NCBI RefSeq assembly: GCF_048007035.1
Contig: NZ_CP180355.1
Coordinates: forward strand, 6,510,001-6,574,000
Reading direction: 5' to 3'
DNA: 64,000 nucleotides
DNA from: Imperialibacter sp963977595
Lineage (GTDB): Bacteria; Bacteroidota; Bacteroidia; Cytophagales; Cyclobacteriaceae
Under the pieces are notes generated by a model, which saw only the letters and a list, made by a program, of their open reading frames with translations, did no database searches and was not told the origin of the DNA. The position numbers were made by a program, and so were the translations under genes. Positions 1 through 9,371 of this stretch are shown here, one piece after another. Each line of letters opens with the position of its first letter. The first letter of the stretch is position 1.

Positions 1-338
1 GATACAAGCTTGAAGTGAAAAACAATGGCATCGGCCCCGCTATCATAAAGTCGGTGAGTATCAGAATCAATAATAAGGAATTGGCGAATCTCGACTCAAT
101 GTTTGTCCAATTAATCGGCACCGACTATTTTCCGCATGTGACTTCTCCCATTCAAAACAGGGTACTTCCCCCAGGGGAATCGATGCTGGCCTTCGACGTA
201 AAGGACAGCGAATGGTCCGAAAAACTTTACAGCGCCGTTGGGAAGGTTAATTTTGAATACGAAATTTGCTACGAGTCGATTTACGGCGATCAATGGACTT
301 GCAAAGGCACGGAGGTGGTAGAGAGCAAGTGCAACTAG
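1..338 (+). CDS. 3' end of an unrecognised protein (5' truncated)
   Basis: The reading frame is open from base 3 (Y-K-L-E-V-K-N-N-G) and stops at TAG 336-338, so the gene starts to the left of the window and about 111 C-terminal residues are visible. The visible part is rich in beta-strand-like sequence (VKNNGIGPAII, then alternating hydrophobic stretches) and contains three late cysteines. I do not recognise a family. The V-x-N-x-G-x-GPA pattern is common in small beta-sandwich modules of membrane-associated proteins, but that is only a resemblance. A GTG at 15 could be read as a start, but the open frame upstream makes truncation more likely. The next gene begins 73 bases later on the same strand. 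Confidence 0.6.
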   Translation, partial: YKLEVKNNGIGPAIIKSVSIRINNKELANLDSMFVQLIGTDYFPHVTSPIQNRVLPPGESMLAFDVKDSEWSEKLYSAVGKVNFEYEICYESIYGDQWTCKGTEVVESKCN

Positions 339-411
339 GTGTAGCCACGCTGCTGTCGATAATTGGATAAGTGGTGTTCAGTTACTAGCTCAATTCTTTT
401 AAATTAGCTTT

Positions 412-1386
412 ATGAAAACACCTACTTACTCTCGCCGTAGTGCACTTAAATACCTTGGTGGCACCGCCGGCCTCATGGCATTGCCGTCCTTTGGATTTAG
501 CAGCCCCACTACATCTCTCATTGAAGACAGCGCCACCGGCATACTGAAGAGTGCCGCAGGCGACTTCATTCCCTGCCTCAACATGGCCACGATCATGGGG
601 CATAATCTTGGTTTTGTCAAGGAACTCGAAAAAGCGTCCAAAGGGGGCTTCCGGGCTGTAGAAATATGGATTCCTACCCTGCAAAAGTACCTCGATGGTG
701 GCGGAACGATCAAAGAAGCGGCCAAAATCATCAAAGACCTTGGTATCAGTGTTGAAAACACCATTGGCTTTGCTCAATGGATAGTGGATGACGAAGCTAC
801 CCGAAACAAAGGACTGGAACAGCTGAAGAAAGAAATGGATATGCTGGCACAGCTGGGCTGCAAGCGTATTGCAGCACCACCATCAGGTGCCACAGCAGAA
901 CCAGGGCTTGACCTTTACAAGGCGGCCGAACGGTACCGCACTATTCTTGAGATGGGCGATCAGACCGGCGTTGTACCACAGCTGGAGATATGGGGGCATT
1001 CCAAAAATCTTCACAAGCTCAGCCAGGCATTGTTTGTAGCCACGGAGTCGGGCCACGCATCCGCCTGCATCAATCTGGACATCTTCCACCTCTACAAAGG
1101 CGGTTCCAGCTACGAAACCCTGCAAATAGCGAATCCACTTTCAGTTCAGGTGCTGCATGTGAATGACTACACCAACATTCCGAGGGATGTTGTGAAAGAC
1201 GCAGACAGGATATATCCTGGAGACGGGTTGGCACCCACCAAAAAAATACTTCAGGCATTTCAGTCGCCAAAGAGGCCGCTGATTCTGTCTTTAGAAGTGT
1301 TCAACAAGGAATACTGGGCGCAGGATGCGCTGGAAGTGTGTAAAACGGGCCTGGCGAAAGTAAAGGCAATTGCCCAGGGGCTCTGA
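412..1386 (+). CDS. Tat-exported sugar phosphate isomerase/epimerase-like TIM-barrel protein
   Basis: A 324-residue protein of the xylose-isomerase-like TIM-barrel family. Residues 8-16 (SRRSALKYL) followed by a hydrophobic stretch form a twin-arginine signal, so the folded protein is expected in the periplasm. Likely metal and catalytic residues are E192 and H196 (LEIWGH), D223 and H226 (INLDIFH), H249 (LHVND), D271 and E295 (SLEVF). Export argues against a phosphorylated substrate: some exported relatives act on oxidised glycosides or free ketoses, but the substrate cannot be read from the sequence. It stands alone, convergent with the aldo/keto reductase at 1462-2478 and separated from it by a shared hairpin terminator. 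Confidence 0.85.
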   Translation: MKTPTYSRRSALKYLGGTAGLMALPSFGFSSPTTSLIEDSATGILKSAAGDFIPCLNMATIMGHNLGFVKELEKASKGGFRAVEIWIPTLQKYLDGGGTIKEAAKIIKDLGISVENTIGFAQWIVDDEATRNKGLEQLKKEMDMLAQLGCKRIAAPPSGATAEPGLDLYKAAERYRTILEMGDQTGVVPQLEIWGHSKNLHKLSQALFVATESGHASACINLDIFHLYKGGSSYETLQIANPLSVQVLHVNDYTNIPRDVVKDADRIYPGDGLAPTKKILQAFQSPKRPLILSLEVFNKEYWAQDALEVCKTGLAKVKAIAQGL

Positions 1387-1418
1387 TATAAGCCAGTTTT
1401 ATTGCCATTCGAAGAATA

Positions 1419-1454
1419 GAAGCCACTTCCCAGCACTCGTTGGGGAGTGGCTTC
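1419..1454. terminator. Bidirectional hairpin terminator between convergent genes
   Basis: A 13-bp stem with one G-T pair (1419-1431 with 1442-1454) and a 10-base loop lies between the ends of the epimerase-like gene and the aldo/keto reductase gene. It is followed by a short T-rich stretch on the plus strand. It can serve both converging transcripts. Confidence 0.7.
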
Positions 1455-1461
1455 TTAGGTT

Positions 1462-2478
1462 TTAAGCCGTCAAAATGGCTTTAACCTTCTTTACTTCTTC
1501 ATCAGAAAACGAAGTGTTCTCCAAAGTCTTGGCATTGTCTACCAGCTGTTCAATTTTGCTAACGCCAACAAGTACAGATGTCACTGCTTTGTTATGCAAC
1601 AACCAGGCTATCGCCATTTGCGACAGCGATTGGCCTCTTTCAACAGCTATCTTGTTCAGTTCTTTGATCTTGGGGAGGTTTTTCTCCACCGTTTCCTTTT
1701 CCAGGTAGGTCATGCCCTGCCCTGCCCTTGAATCGGCTGGAATACCGTTGAGGTACTTATTGCTCAGCATGCCCTGCTCCAGTGGGCTAAAGGCAATACA
1801 GCCAACTCCACCTTCGGTCAGCACGTCCAGCAAGCCATCTTCCACCCAACGGTCAAGCATCGAATAGCGGGCCTGGTGGATCAAACACGGCGTGCCCAGG
1901 TCTTTTAGAATAGCGATGGCTTTTTTGGCCTCCGCCGCAGGGTAGTTGGAAATACCCACGTACAAAGCCCTTCCCGACCGGACAATGAAATCAAGTGCTC
2001 CCATTGTCTCCTCCAGCGGCGTATGTGGATCCGGCCTGTGGTGGTAGAACAGATCAACATAGTCGAGGTTCATCCGCTTAAGACTCTGGTCAAGGCTATT
2101 GACCAGGTATTTACGTGAGCCAAAGTTACCGTAAGGGCCAGGCCACATGTCGTAGCCAGCCTTGCTGGAAATGAACAGTTCGTGGCGGTAGGGCTTGAAA
2201 TCGTCATTGTACATACGGCCAAAGTTGGTCTCAGCAGATCCAAACGGAGGGCCGTAGTTGTTTGCGAGGTCAAAATGAATGATGCCCATATCGAACGCTT
2301 TGCGAAGTAGCAGCTGAGCGTTGAGCAGATTGTCCTTGTGGCCGAAATTGTGCCATAGACCCAACGATATTTCAGGCAGAAGAATGCCACTTCTGCCCGA
2401 ACGGCGGTACTTCATGCTCTTGTATCGGGCATCGCTGGGTAAGTAAGTGGTCAATCCTGATTTGTCATGTATTTCCAT
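1462..2478 (-). CDS. Aldo/keto reductase (YghZ / L-glyceraldehyde-3-phosphate reductase-like)
   Basis: A 338-residue cytosolic NADPH-dependent aldo/keto reductase. The catalytic tetrad is visible: D70 and Y75 (HFDLANNYG), K106 (SSKAGYD) and H147 (FYHHRPDP). The phrase YGPPFGSAE after the tetrad tyrosine and the FYxHRPD block are typical of the YghZ/Gpr subgroup that reduces small aldehydes such as L-glyceraldehyde 3-phosphate and methylglyoxal. The first 22 residues precede the usual family start (MKYRRSGRSG); an internal ATG at residue 22 is a possible alternative start. The gene is followed by a terminator shared with the convergent gene. It may detoxify or reduce aldehydes from sugar breakdown; the physiological substrate is not determinable here. 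Confidence 0.88.
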   Translation of the reverse strand: MEIHDKSGLTTYLPSDARYKSMKYRRSGRSGILLPEISLGLWHNFGHKDNLLNAQLLLRKAFDMGIIHFDLANNYGPPFGSAETNFGRMYNDDFKPYRHELFISSKAGYDMWPGPYGNFGSRKYLVNSLDQSLKRMNLDYVDLFYHHRPDPHTPLEETMGALDFIVRSGRALYVGISNYPAAEAKKAIAILKDLGTPCLIHQARYSMLDRWVEDGLLDVLTEGGVGCIAFSPLEQGMLSNKYLNGIPADSRAGQGMTYLEKETVEKNLPKIKELNKIAVERGQSLSQMAIAWLLHNKAVTSVLVGVSKIEQLVDNAKTLENTSFSDEEVKKVKAILTA

Positions 2479-2649
2479 ATGTATCTAGTGTGTTTACATT
2501 TTTAACATGGCCCGAGGCCACAACATTTCTTCCTATTTAGAACCGTCGGATAAAGGTAAACTGCCCTGCCGAAAAGTTGTAGCCCTTCATCAATAATGTT
2601 CGTATTCCATGGTCTGTCCCCCGACAGACTTCGCCAGTCGTTGAGTAGA

Positions 2650-5600
2650 TCAAGAGTCACGAACCTCGCTATCAACCTCAGACTTGTCGCCAGCAAACTG
2701 GCTGGCGTACTCCGAAGGGCTAACACCAAAGTACTTTTTGAACCTGTTTCTGAAGTATTGCAGGTCATTGAAGCCAACTGCATAAGTAATTTCAGAAACA
2801 GTCAGCTGGTTTTGCTTCAGCATTTGAGCGGCCCTTTTGAGTCTTATGGTTCGGATGAACTCAACCGCTGTTTGGCCGGTTAGCGCCTTCACCTTTCGGT
2901 AGAAGTGCATCCGGCTCATGGCCACCTCTCTACCGAGGTCCTCCACCCTGAATTCCGAATCGCCAATATTGTCTTCGATGGTTTTCAACACCTTTTTCAT
3001 GAAAACCTCATCCAGAGGAGTAATGGTGATCTCTTTAGGTTCCAGCACCAGCTTCCGGTTGCCCATGAATCGCTCCCTCATCAACTCCCTCGTTTTGATC
3101 AGGTTGCGCACCCTTACCTCCAAAAACCTAGAATCGAAAGGCTTGGTGATATAGTCGTCGGCCCCTGTTTCCAGGCCAGTGAGTTTATCCTCCAAATCAG
3201 CCTTGGCTGTGAGCAGTATCACTGGCACATGACTTATCCGACTGTCGGTTTTTACCAAATGACACATTTCCACTCCATCCATCAAAGGCATCATGATGTC
3301 AGAAATGATAAGGTCTGGCACCAGCTCAATACATTTCTCCAGCCCAATTTTGCCATTTGGAGCGTCAATAATCTCATAGCTGTGCTCCAGGCTTTCTTTC
3401 ATGTAGGTGCGCAAGTCTGCATTGTCCTCCACTATCAGCACCAGCGGTTTGCCTTCCTTGGGGTCGGTCTTCACAATAGCAGCCTCACCAGTGCTTTGCT
3501 TGTCTCTTTCTTCCAACTCTTCCACCACATGACCGATGCTCACGGCTCCAACTTTTTCCGGCTCCACAATTTCATTGTCCTGCAAATGCGCTTTGCCCAT
3601 TGGGATGAGCACCTTGAAGCACGAGCCCTCACCAAGCGTACTTTTTACTGATATCCTGCCCCTGTGCAGTTCCACCAGCTCCTTGGTAAGCGAAAGGCCT
3701 ATGCCAGTCCCCTCCTGGTCGCCGTGATGGTCAACATCGGCTTGATAGAACCTGTCAAAAACTGACTGCAGATGTTCCCTGGGAATTCCGACGCCACAGT
3801 CCCTGACGGCGATTTGCACAAACTCCCCGCCTGCTTCACTGTCAGTCATTTCCATCGAAATCCGGCTCACATTGAGCGAAATTTCACCCTCACTGGTAAA
3901 TTTGAAGGCGTTGGACAGCAGATTCGTTACAATCTTTTCAACTTTATCATGATCGATATATGCTTCCAGAGGAGCGTTCGGATGGTTGTAGGAATAGGAC
4001 AGCTTTTTTTGGGTGGCGTAGGATGAAAAAGACGCTGCAATTGGCTTCAAAAACTCGACAACATCGGTTCGGCTGGCTTCCAGCTTCATGCTGCCACTTC
4101 CCAGCTTTGACAGGTCGAGCAGCTGATTAATTAATCTTAGCAACCTTTCTCCGCTCCGGATCATGACCCCGTACTGTTTTCGCACATCACCACGAAAGGC
4201 CCCCGAGTACATTGATTTTAATGGGCTTAGCATTAATGTGAGTGGGGTTCTGAATTCGTGCGATATGTTGGCAAAAAAGTTGGATTTCATAGCATCCATT
4301 TCTTGCATTTTGGTAAGCTCCATGTGCTCAAGTCTCAAGTCACTTTTGAGCCTTTCTCTGTAGATAAGTACTTGCCTATACCAGAGAAGCAGACCTATCA
4401 CGATACTTATGTAGATAGCGTAAGCCCACCAGGTGGCCCACCACGGGGGCGTTACTATTATTCGCAACGAGGCACCTTCTTCATTCCAAAGGCCGTCATT
4501 GTTGGAGGCCTTTACCCTAAAAACATAGTCGCCGTGAGGCACCTTGGTGTAGCTGGCGGTACGTTGATTACCAGCCTCGTGCCAGTGCTCGTCATACCCT
4601 TCCAGCATATAAGAATAGCTGTTTTTAAAAGCCTGAGAATAGTTAAGCGCCGCAAACTCAAAGCTAAATTCGTTTTGGTGATAGGTCAGCGTAATTTCCT
4701 TTGTATCGATGATGTTTTGTGCCAAAACTGAGCCTTTTGCGCCCGGTCTCACTTCTTCATTGTATATCCAAAAGTTGGTGATGTACACGGGCGGTATGTG
4801 TGGATTCTCCTTTACTTCTCCCGGATAAAATGAATTAAAGCCATTTACCCCACCGAAAAAGAATTCACCGGACTGGCTTTTCAAATAGGCGCCCCTTACA
4901 AACTCCTGCTCCTGTAGCCCGTCTGCGGTGCTATAGTTTTTGAAGCTCCTTCTTTCAGGGTCGAATTCACTGATTCCCTGGTTGGTGCTGACCCAAAACA
5001 TGCCCCGGTCATCTTCCAGAATGCCATTGACTACATTGTCGGCAAGTCCATCATTTTTGCGAAACGTTTCGAACGTGCCTTTTCTGTAGTCAAATTTGTT
5101 GAGCCCTGCCCAGGTGCTAACCCACAGCGTGCCTTTGCTGTCCTCGTAAATGGCATTAACCACATTGCTGCTTAAGCTGGTGGAGTCCTTGGGGTCTTTG
5201 ATATAGGTTTTAAACACAGGCTCTCCATCAGTGCCAAAAGTCATTTGCAGGAGGCCTCCACCTTCAGTACCAATCCAAATATTATTCCGACTGTCTTCAA
5301 ACATGGTAAACACCCTGTTGTGACTCAAAGATTCGGGGTCGTCAGGGTTTACTTCGTAGTGCGAAAATGTGCCCATTTTCCTATCAAACAGGTCCAGCCC
5401 TTCATAGAAAGTACCCGCCCACAGTCGCTTCCTGCTGTCTTCAAAAATCGAAAATACATAATTGGAACCTATGGATGTCTTGTCCTCAGGGTCATTTACA
5501 AATCGATGGAAGGTGCCGGTCCTTTTATCAAACTTATTAAGTCCCCCCTCCCATGTGCCCGCCCAAAGGTCTCCATAGCTATCGATCTCCAAAGAAATGA

Positions 5601-6894
5601 CGGAATTGCTCCCTATACTTTTGGGGTCATTGATATCGTGAACATAGCTTTTCACCTCATTGGTTTTCCTGTTGAAATAGTTCAGACCTCCGCCGTCGGT
5701 ACCTATCCACAAGTTGCCTTCCTTGTCTTCTACAAAACAGATGATGTCATTATTGGCCAGGGCATGCCCCCCGGATGGCGGCAGAATATGATGAATGAAC
5801 TTGGTCTGATACTGATCCCATTTATTCAAACCTCTGTTGCGGGCTGCCAGCCACATGGTGCCAATATTGTCTTTGTACACAACCCAAATGGAGTTGGCGC
5901 CCACACTCGTCGGGTCAAGTGGGTCGGGCCAAAAATTGGAAAACTGCCCGGTTTGCCTGTCATAGATCGACAACCCACCGTTTTCCATACCAAGCCAAAG
6001 CCGGTTGTAGTTGTCTTCGCTGATGCTAAGCACAATATTGTGCACCAGGCCTGTTGGATCTACAATGTTAGGCATCACCCTTTGAAACTCTACACCATTA
6101 TCTTTCGGCACTAGACGGTTCAGGCCCTCTCGTGTACCCATCCAAATTTGACCGTCACTGTCTTTCAAAAAAAAGTTCAGGTAGTTGCTGGAAAGGCTCT
6201 TTGCATTGCCAGGCTCGTGACGGTGATGGATAAATCTTTGCCCGCCAGTGTCAAACCTGTCAAGTCCGCCACCATAGGTCGCCACCCATATATTGCCGTA
6301 GCTATCTTCGCAAATCGACCTCACGTGATTGTTGGCCAGGCTGAGGGGGTCTTTTACATCATTTGTGAAATGCTTGAAAACTTTTGAACCCACATACACC
6401 ACATTCAATCCACCCCCTTCGGTACCAACCCAAACGTTGCCCCGGCTGTCGATACACAGATCCGTCACCCAATTATCGGACAGGCTTTCGGGATCATTAG
6501 GCTTGGATTGGAAACGGGTGAAGTTGTCCGACTTTCTGTTGTAGCGGTTTAGTCCGGCATCGGTTGTCCCCACCCAAATATTGCCTTCTTTATCTTCTGC
6601 CAGGCTGGTGATAAAGCTACTGCTTAACGAAGTGCTGTCTCCATGAATATACTCATATACCTTAAATTCAATCCCATCATACTGATTCAGTCCGTTTCGT
6701 GTGCCAAACCACAAGAAGCCATGCTGGTCCTGGATGATGCTCGTTACTGACTTCTCCGAAAGGCCGTCAGTGAGTTGCTCAAACTTAATATTGCTAGTCA
6801 GCGCAGAGTTATTCTGCGCTATAGCCAAATCGGCTACAACCTGACACAGCCCAATCAAAACGAAATACCTTATCCACCCCATGCTCTTCCACAT
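2650..6894 (-). CDS. Hybrid two-component system: propeller sensor, histidine kinase, receiver and AraC regulator in one protein
   Basis: A 1414-residue one-piece signalling protein of the Bacteroidota HTCS class. The ATG at 6894 is chosen because MWKSMGWIRYFVLIG starts a signal peptide; the frame is open to 6999. Numbering from that upstream limit (subtract 35 for the chosen start), residues of about 60-745 contain roughly a dozen two-component-propeller repeats of the form EDxxGNIWVGTxxGGLNRF. They are followed by a Y_Y_Y beta-sandwich (about 770-845) and one membrane helix (WWAYAIYISIVIG). Next come the histidine kinase H box (NISHEFRTPL, H914), the HATPase domain, a receiver with phospho-acceptor D1234 (IISDIMMPLMDG), and a C-terminal AraC helix-turn-helix. 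HTCS proteins bind a sugar or oligosaccharide in the periplasm and activate nearby glycan genes; the ligand is not evident. Confidence 0.93.
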   Translation of the reverse strand: MWKSMGWIRYFVLIGLCQVVADLAIAQNNSALTSNIKFEQLTDGLSEKSVTSIIQDQHGFLWFGTRNGLNQYDGIEFKVYEYIHGDSTSLSSSFITSLAEDKEGNIWVGTTDAGLNRYNRKSDNFTRFQSKPNDPESLSDNWVTDLCIDSRGNVWVGTEGGGLNVVYVGSKVFKHFTNDVKDPLSLANNHVRSICEDSYGNIWVATYGGGLDRFDTGGQRFIHHRHEPGNAKSLSSNYLNFFLKDSDGQIWMGTREGLNRLVPKDNGVEFQRVMPNIVDPTGLVHNIVLSISEDNYNRLWLGMENGGLSIYDRQTGQFSNFWPDPLDPTSVGANSIWVVYKDNIGTMWLAARNRGLNKWDQYQTKFIHHILPPSGGHALANNDIICFVEDKEGNLWIGTDGGGLNYFNRKTNEVKSYVHDINDPKSIGSNSVISLEIDSYGDLWAGTWEGGLNKFDKRTGTFHRFVNDPEDKTSIGSNYVFSIFEDSRKRLWAGTFYEGLDLFDRKMGTFSHYEVNPDDPESLSHNRVFTMFEDSRNNIWIGTEGGGLLQMTFGTDGEPVFKTYIKDPKDSTSLSSNVVNAIYEDSKGTLWVSTWAGLNKFDYRKGTFETFRKNDGLADNVVNGILEDDRGMFWVSTNQGISEFDPERRSFKNYSTADGLQEQEFVRGAYLKSQSGEFFFGGVNGFNSFYPGEVKENPHIPPVYITNFWIYNEEVRPGAKGSVLAQNIIDTKEITLTYHQNEFSFEFAALNYSQAFKNSYSYMLEGYDEHWHEAGNQRTASYTKVPHGDYVFRVKASNNDGLWNEEGASLRIIVTPPWWATWWAYAIYISIVIGLLLWYRQVLIYRERLKSDLRLEHMELTKMQEMDAMKSNFFANISHEFRTPLTLMLSPLKSMYSGAFRGDVRKQYGVMIRSGERLLRLINQLLDLSKLGSGSMKLEASRTDVVEFLKPIAASFSSYATQKKLSYSYNHPNAPLEAYIDHDKVEKIVTNLLSNAFKFTSEGEISLNVSRISMEMTDSEAGGEFVQIAVRDCGVGIPREHLQSVFDRFYQADVDHHGDQEGTGIGLSLTKELVELHRGRISVKSTLGEGSCFKVLIPMGKAHLQDNEIVEPEKVGAVSIGHVVEELEERDKQSTGEAAIVKTDPKEGKPLVLIVEDNADLRTYMKESLEHSYEIIDAPNGKIGLEKCIELVPDLIISDIMMPLMDGVEMCHLVKTDSRISHVPVILLTAKADLEDKLTGLETGADDYITKPFDSRFLEVRVRNLIKTRELMRERFMGNRKLVLEPKEITITPLDEVFMKKVLKTIEDNIGDSEFRVEDLGREVAMSRMHFYRKVKALTGQTAVEFIRTIRLKRAAQMLKQNQLTVSEITYAVGFNDLQYFRNRFKKYFGVSPSEYASQFAGDKSEVDSEVRDS

Positions 6895-7121
6895 TGCTAT
6901 CGCTATTGAAAAATCCGCCCCTCTGTAAAGATCAGGAAAAATCCAGACCCATAAGGGCACCTTTTTTAAAACATTTATAATATCTCCCAATAATAGCATC
7001 TCTCAAAGTGCTTTTTTCAGAAGGTTACAAATACAGTGGTCTTTTGAAAGAAGTGTCGGCAGGTTTGGGCGATACTATAGTTTACTTTGTATTGAGTATA
7101 TTATGTATCAATGTAGAGAAG

Positions 7122-7150
7122 CAAAAATGCCCGGAAACTAACCGGGCACT
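7122..7150 (-). terminator. Terminator of the TolB-like gene
   Basis: A 6-bp GC stem (GCCCGG 7129-7134 with CCGGGC 7142-7147), extended by a T-A pair. On the minus strand it is followed by a run of five T (7123-7127). It lies about 90 bases downstream of the stop of the gene at 7237-8760. The plus strand is also T-rich after the stem, so it may act on both strands. Confidence 0.65.
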
Positions 7151-7236
7151 TTTGTTAACTACATTTTTATATTTACCAAACTTACTAACAGCGCATTGTA
7201 GCTGGTGAGTTTATCGTCTCACCGAAGCCACTCAGC

Positions 7237-8760
7237 TTATTTCTTGCCGGAGTTGCTCACGAAAGCCACTGATTTACTATCAGGCGACCACGAAGGCGTA
7301 TTAATAGTCCCCTGCCCACCATATAAGTAGGCCAATACCTTAGATTCACCACCAGCAGCTGGCATAATCTTTAAAGTAACTCTTTTGTATGAAGGGTGTG
7401 AGTTGACAGGAATGGTGGGTGGAAAAGAAATGTAAAGTATCCACTTGCCATCAGGCGACACGTGTGGGAACCAGTCATTATTCTCATCAAAGGTCAACTG
7501 CTCGTTTCCTGTGCCGTCAGGCTTCATTCGCCACAGCTGCATGGTGCCCGACTGGGAGCCGTTGTAGTAAACATACTTTCCGTCAGGTGAGTACTCGCAA
7601 CCATCTACGTGTCCCGAAGTGAATTTCGTCAACTGAGTCTCCACTTTCGTTTTGATATTGGCCTTATAGACATTGTAGATATTCCCCCCGTTTCTCTGAG
7701 CTACATAAACCAACTCTTTGTTGTTCGGAGCCCAGCCATGAAAGTAAGAAGGGGTTCCTTCCGTTATCAGTTCGGGTGTTCCTCCTTCCAGCGGCAGCAC
7801 ATAAACCGTGGAGCCTCCACCAGGAAGTCCATCCCTGTGGCTGCTTACTGCAAGCAGCTTGCCATCAAAGGAGATGCCGTGGTCATTGTTATTTCTTTTC
7901 AAATCACCTGTATTCAGCTTCTTCGGCTCTCCACCAGCAATGGGCATGGTATATATTGACCCATCCATGTTGAACAGCAGCTCCTTACCGTTAGGCATCC
8001 AATTTGGCGCCTCAAAGCGACCATCCTTTTCGTAAACAACTGTTCTTTTTCCATCTGCGATGGTCATCGTTTCCATGCGGCAGCCAAGCCATCCGTCTTG
8101 CCCTGGATTGTAGTTGTCGGCCACTGGCTTGTCGATCCTCACATTCCAGGCAATGCCCTCTTCAATTACTTCAGGGTTATGCGAACCCACGAAAATGCCC
8201 GCAAATACCTCATCTGGCATATATGGCATGACGTGAGAGCCAATCAGCTGAAGTGGCTCGCCAAAATGTGCGGCTCTCATGATCAGTTCCTTGCCAGAGC
8301 GCTCAAGTTGGATTATTGTGTAGTTACTTTTTGGAGAAAAAATCTCGTCTTCCGGATCACGCATAAAGGCTCCCCTCAATTCCCTCCACTGTAGCACCGT
8401 TAGCCCGTCGCCATGAAGGGTGGCACTAACGTGGGCTGCCTTCTCGTCCAACGACTCCCTCACCATCCAACCAATTTTGCGGTGTGGATCGACGCCTGCG
8501 CCATTGAAACCAAAATTGGCCGTCAGGATAAAATCACCTTTTAGCTTTTGGTGAGCAAAGTGAAATTCGTCCCTTTCAAACCAGATGTTGTACCCCGCAC
8601 CTTTGATGGAATAGGTTTGCGTTTGTTCGTTGTAAGCAGCGCCCCCTTTATTTTTTGGGTTGCCTACATCCCCGTGGTCAGAAAATATTCCGACAGGATT
8701 TTGGGCGTTTGTTATGCCAATTGTTAGCAAAAAGCTTAATGCAAGTAGTTTAATTTTCAT
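7237..8760 (-). CDS. Secreted TolB-like beta-propeller protein with lectin-like N-terminal domain
   Basis: A 507-residue protein with a signal peptide at residues 1-19 (ending ITNAQ). The N-terminal half (about 25-215) resembles a concanavalin/DUF1349-like beta-sandwich (HRKIGWMVRES, VSATLHGDGLTVLQWR). The C-terminal half carries six PD40/WD40-like repeats with the usual SPDGKxxxY pattern (for example CEYSPDGKYVYYNGS and PHVSPDGKWILYIS). It lies directly upstream of the hybrid sensor on the same strand but has its own terminator. A periplasmic or surface carbohydrate-binding or scaffolding role is plausible; no catalytic residues can be assigned. Related proteins are often annotated as TolB family or biopolymer transporter, which should not be taken literally. 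Confidence 0.8.
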   Translation of the reverse strand: MKIKLLALSFLLTIGITNAQNPVGIFSDHGDVGNPKNKGGAAYNEQTQTYSIKGAGYNIWFERDEFHFAHQKLKGDFILTANFGFNGAGVDPHRKIGWMVRESLDEKAAHVSATLHGDGLTVLQWRELRGAFMRDPEDEIFSPKSNYTIIQLERSGKELIMRAAHFGEPLQLIGSHVMPYMPDEVFAGIFVGSHNPEVIEEGIAWNVRIDKPVADNYNPGQDGWLGCRMETMTIADGKRTVVYEKDGRFEAPNWMPNGKELLFNMDGSIYTMPIAGGEPKKLNTGDLKRNNNDHGISFDGKLLAVSSHRDGLPGGGSTVYVLPLEGGTPELITEGTPSYFHGWAPNNKELVYVAQRNGGNIYNVYKANIKTKVETQLTKFTSGHVDGCEYSPDGKYVYYNGSQSGTMQLWRMKPDGTGNEQLTFDENNDWFPHVSPDGKWILYISFPPTIPVNSHPSYKRVTLKIMPAAGGESKVLAYLYGGQGTINTPSWSPDSKSVAFVSNSGKK

Positions 8761-9180
8761 GGTGCGTTTTTTTTATAGTTTAATTACCCAGGCAGACCTG
8801 GAGTAGCCAAGGAAGCGGCATCTGCGGTCGAGGACGCTTTTGGACTATCACGGTAAAGGTGGATACATTTCGGCCAACCATTCGATGACTGATGTAACAA
8901 TGTCACTAGGCATTTTAATTTGTTGGAATCGGATTTGGAAGAGAACCAGCGACATGAAAATCTGGGCAAAGCTATTTGTAACTTTCCCACGTGGTAAAAA
9001 GCTCTAATCCAAGTTAAGCTTTTTTGCTCCAAAAAAATATGTCACCTTTTAAAAATGAAAGTGCTTCCCTTTCGTCTTTCGTGGGAGTAAACAAACAAGA
9101 ACCATAAACGAGTATAAATACATGGAAAGAGGGTGGGGATTACCCGCCCCTTTTTCTTTTTTGCGGCTGGTGCCAGCAAA
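8761..9180. other. Non-coding stretch with an orphan plus-strand hairpin
   Basis: No convincing gene is seen between the TolB-like start and the remnant at 9181. A strong hairpin (GGGTGGG 9131-9137 with CCCGCCC 9143-9149, one T-G pair) is followed by CTTTTTCTTTTTT on the plus strand, which looks like a terminator. No plus-strand gene ends there. Confidence 0.45.
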
Positions 9181-9303
9181 TTACGGCATTTGGGAAGCAA
9201 AAGTGTATTTACCAGACCCTAGCTCCAGTTTGACGTAGCTGCGCTCAACGTCTACAACTTTGATGTCTCTGGAAAATATTCCCTCTTTGGTGAATGTGGT
9301 CAA
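9181..9303 (-). pseudogene. C-terminal remnant of a lost enzyme, alpha-L-rhamnosidase-like
   Basis: On the minus strand about 40 codons read T-F-T-K-E-G-I-F-S-R-D-I-K-V-V-D and then VKLELGSGKYTFAS before a TAA stop (9181-9183). An in-frame stop lies just upstream (9304-9306) and there is no start. The pattern of a short loop, then a V-K-L-E-L-G-S-G-K-Y-T-F ending, resembles the last strand of GH78 alpha-L-rhamnosidases and related glycoside hydrolases. I read it as the surviving tail of a deleted gene. The family assignment is tentative; that it is a fragment rather than an intact gene is clearer. Confidence 0.4.
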
Positions 9304-9371
9304 TTAGGTGGAAGTCCGTTGTAATGTATTCACCCTGTATTATCAGGTGAATTGGCGGCAAAGCCTCGTCC

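Noticed and set aside
2905..3651. 248-codon plus-strand open frame opposite the kinase and receiver
   Set aside because: Shadow of a well-supported gene, with biased composition.
5245..6114. 289-codon plus-strand open frame inside the hybrid sensor gene
   Set aside because: It is antisense to the propeller repeats; its periodic sequence simply mirrors them and it has no recognisable domain.
7008..7208. 66-codon plus-strand open frame between the hybrid sensor and the TolB-like gene
   Set aside because: It overlaps the terminator hairpin at 7122-7150 and has no recognisable features.
8784..9032. 82-codon minus-strand open frame
   Set aside because: No family, no signal peptide, unlikely composition; treated as non-coding.
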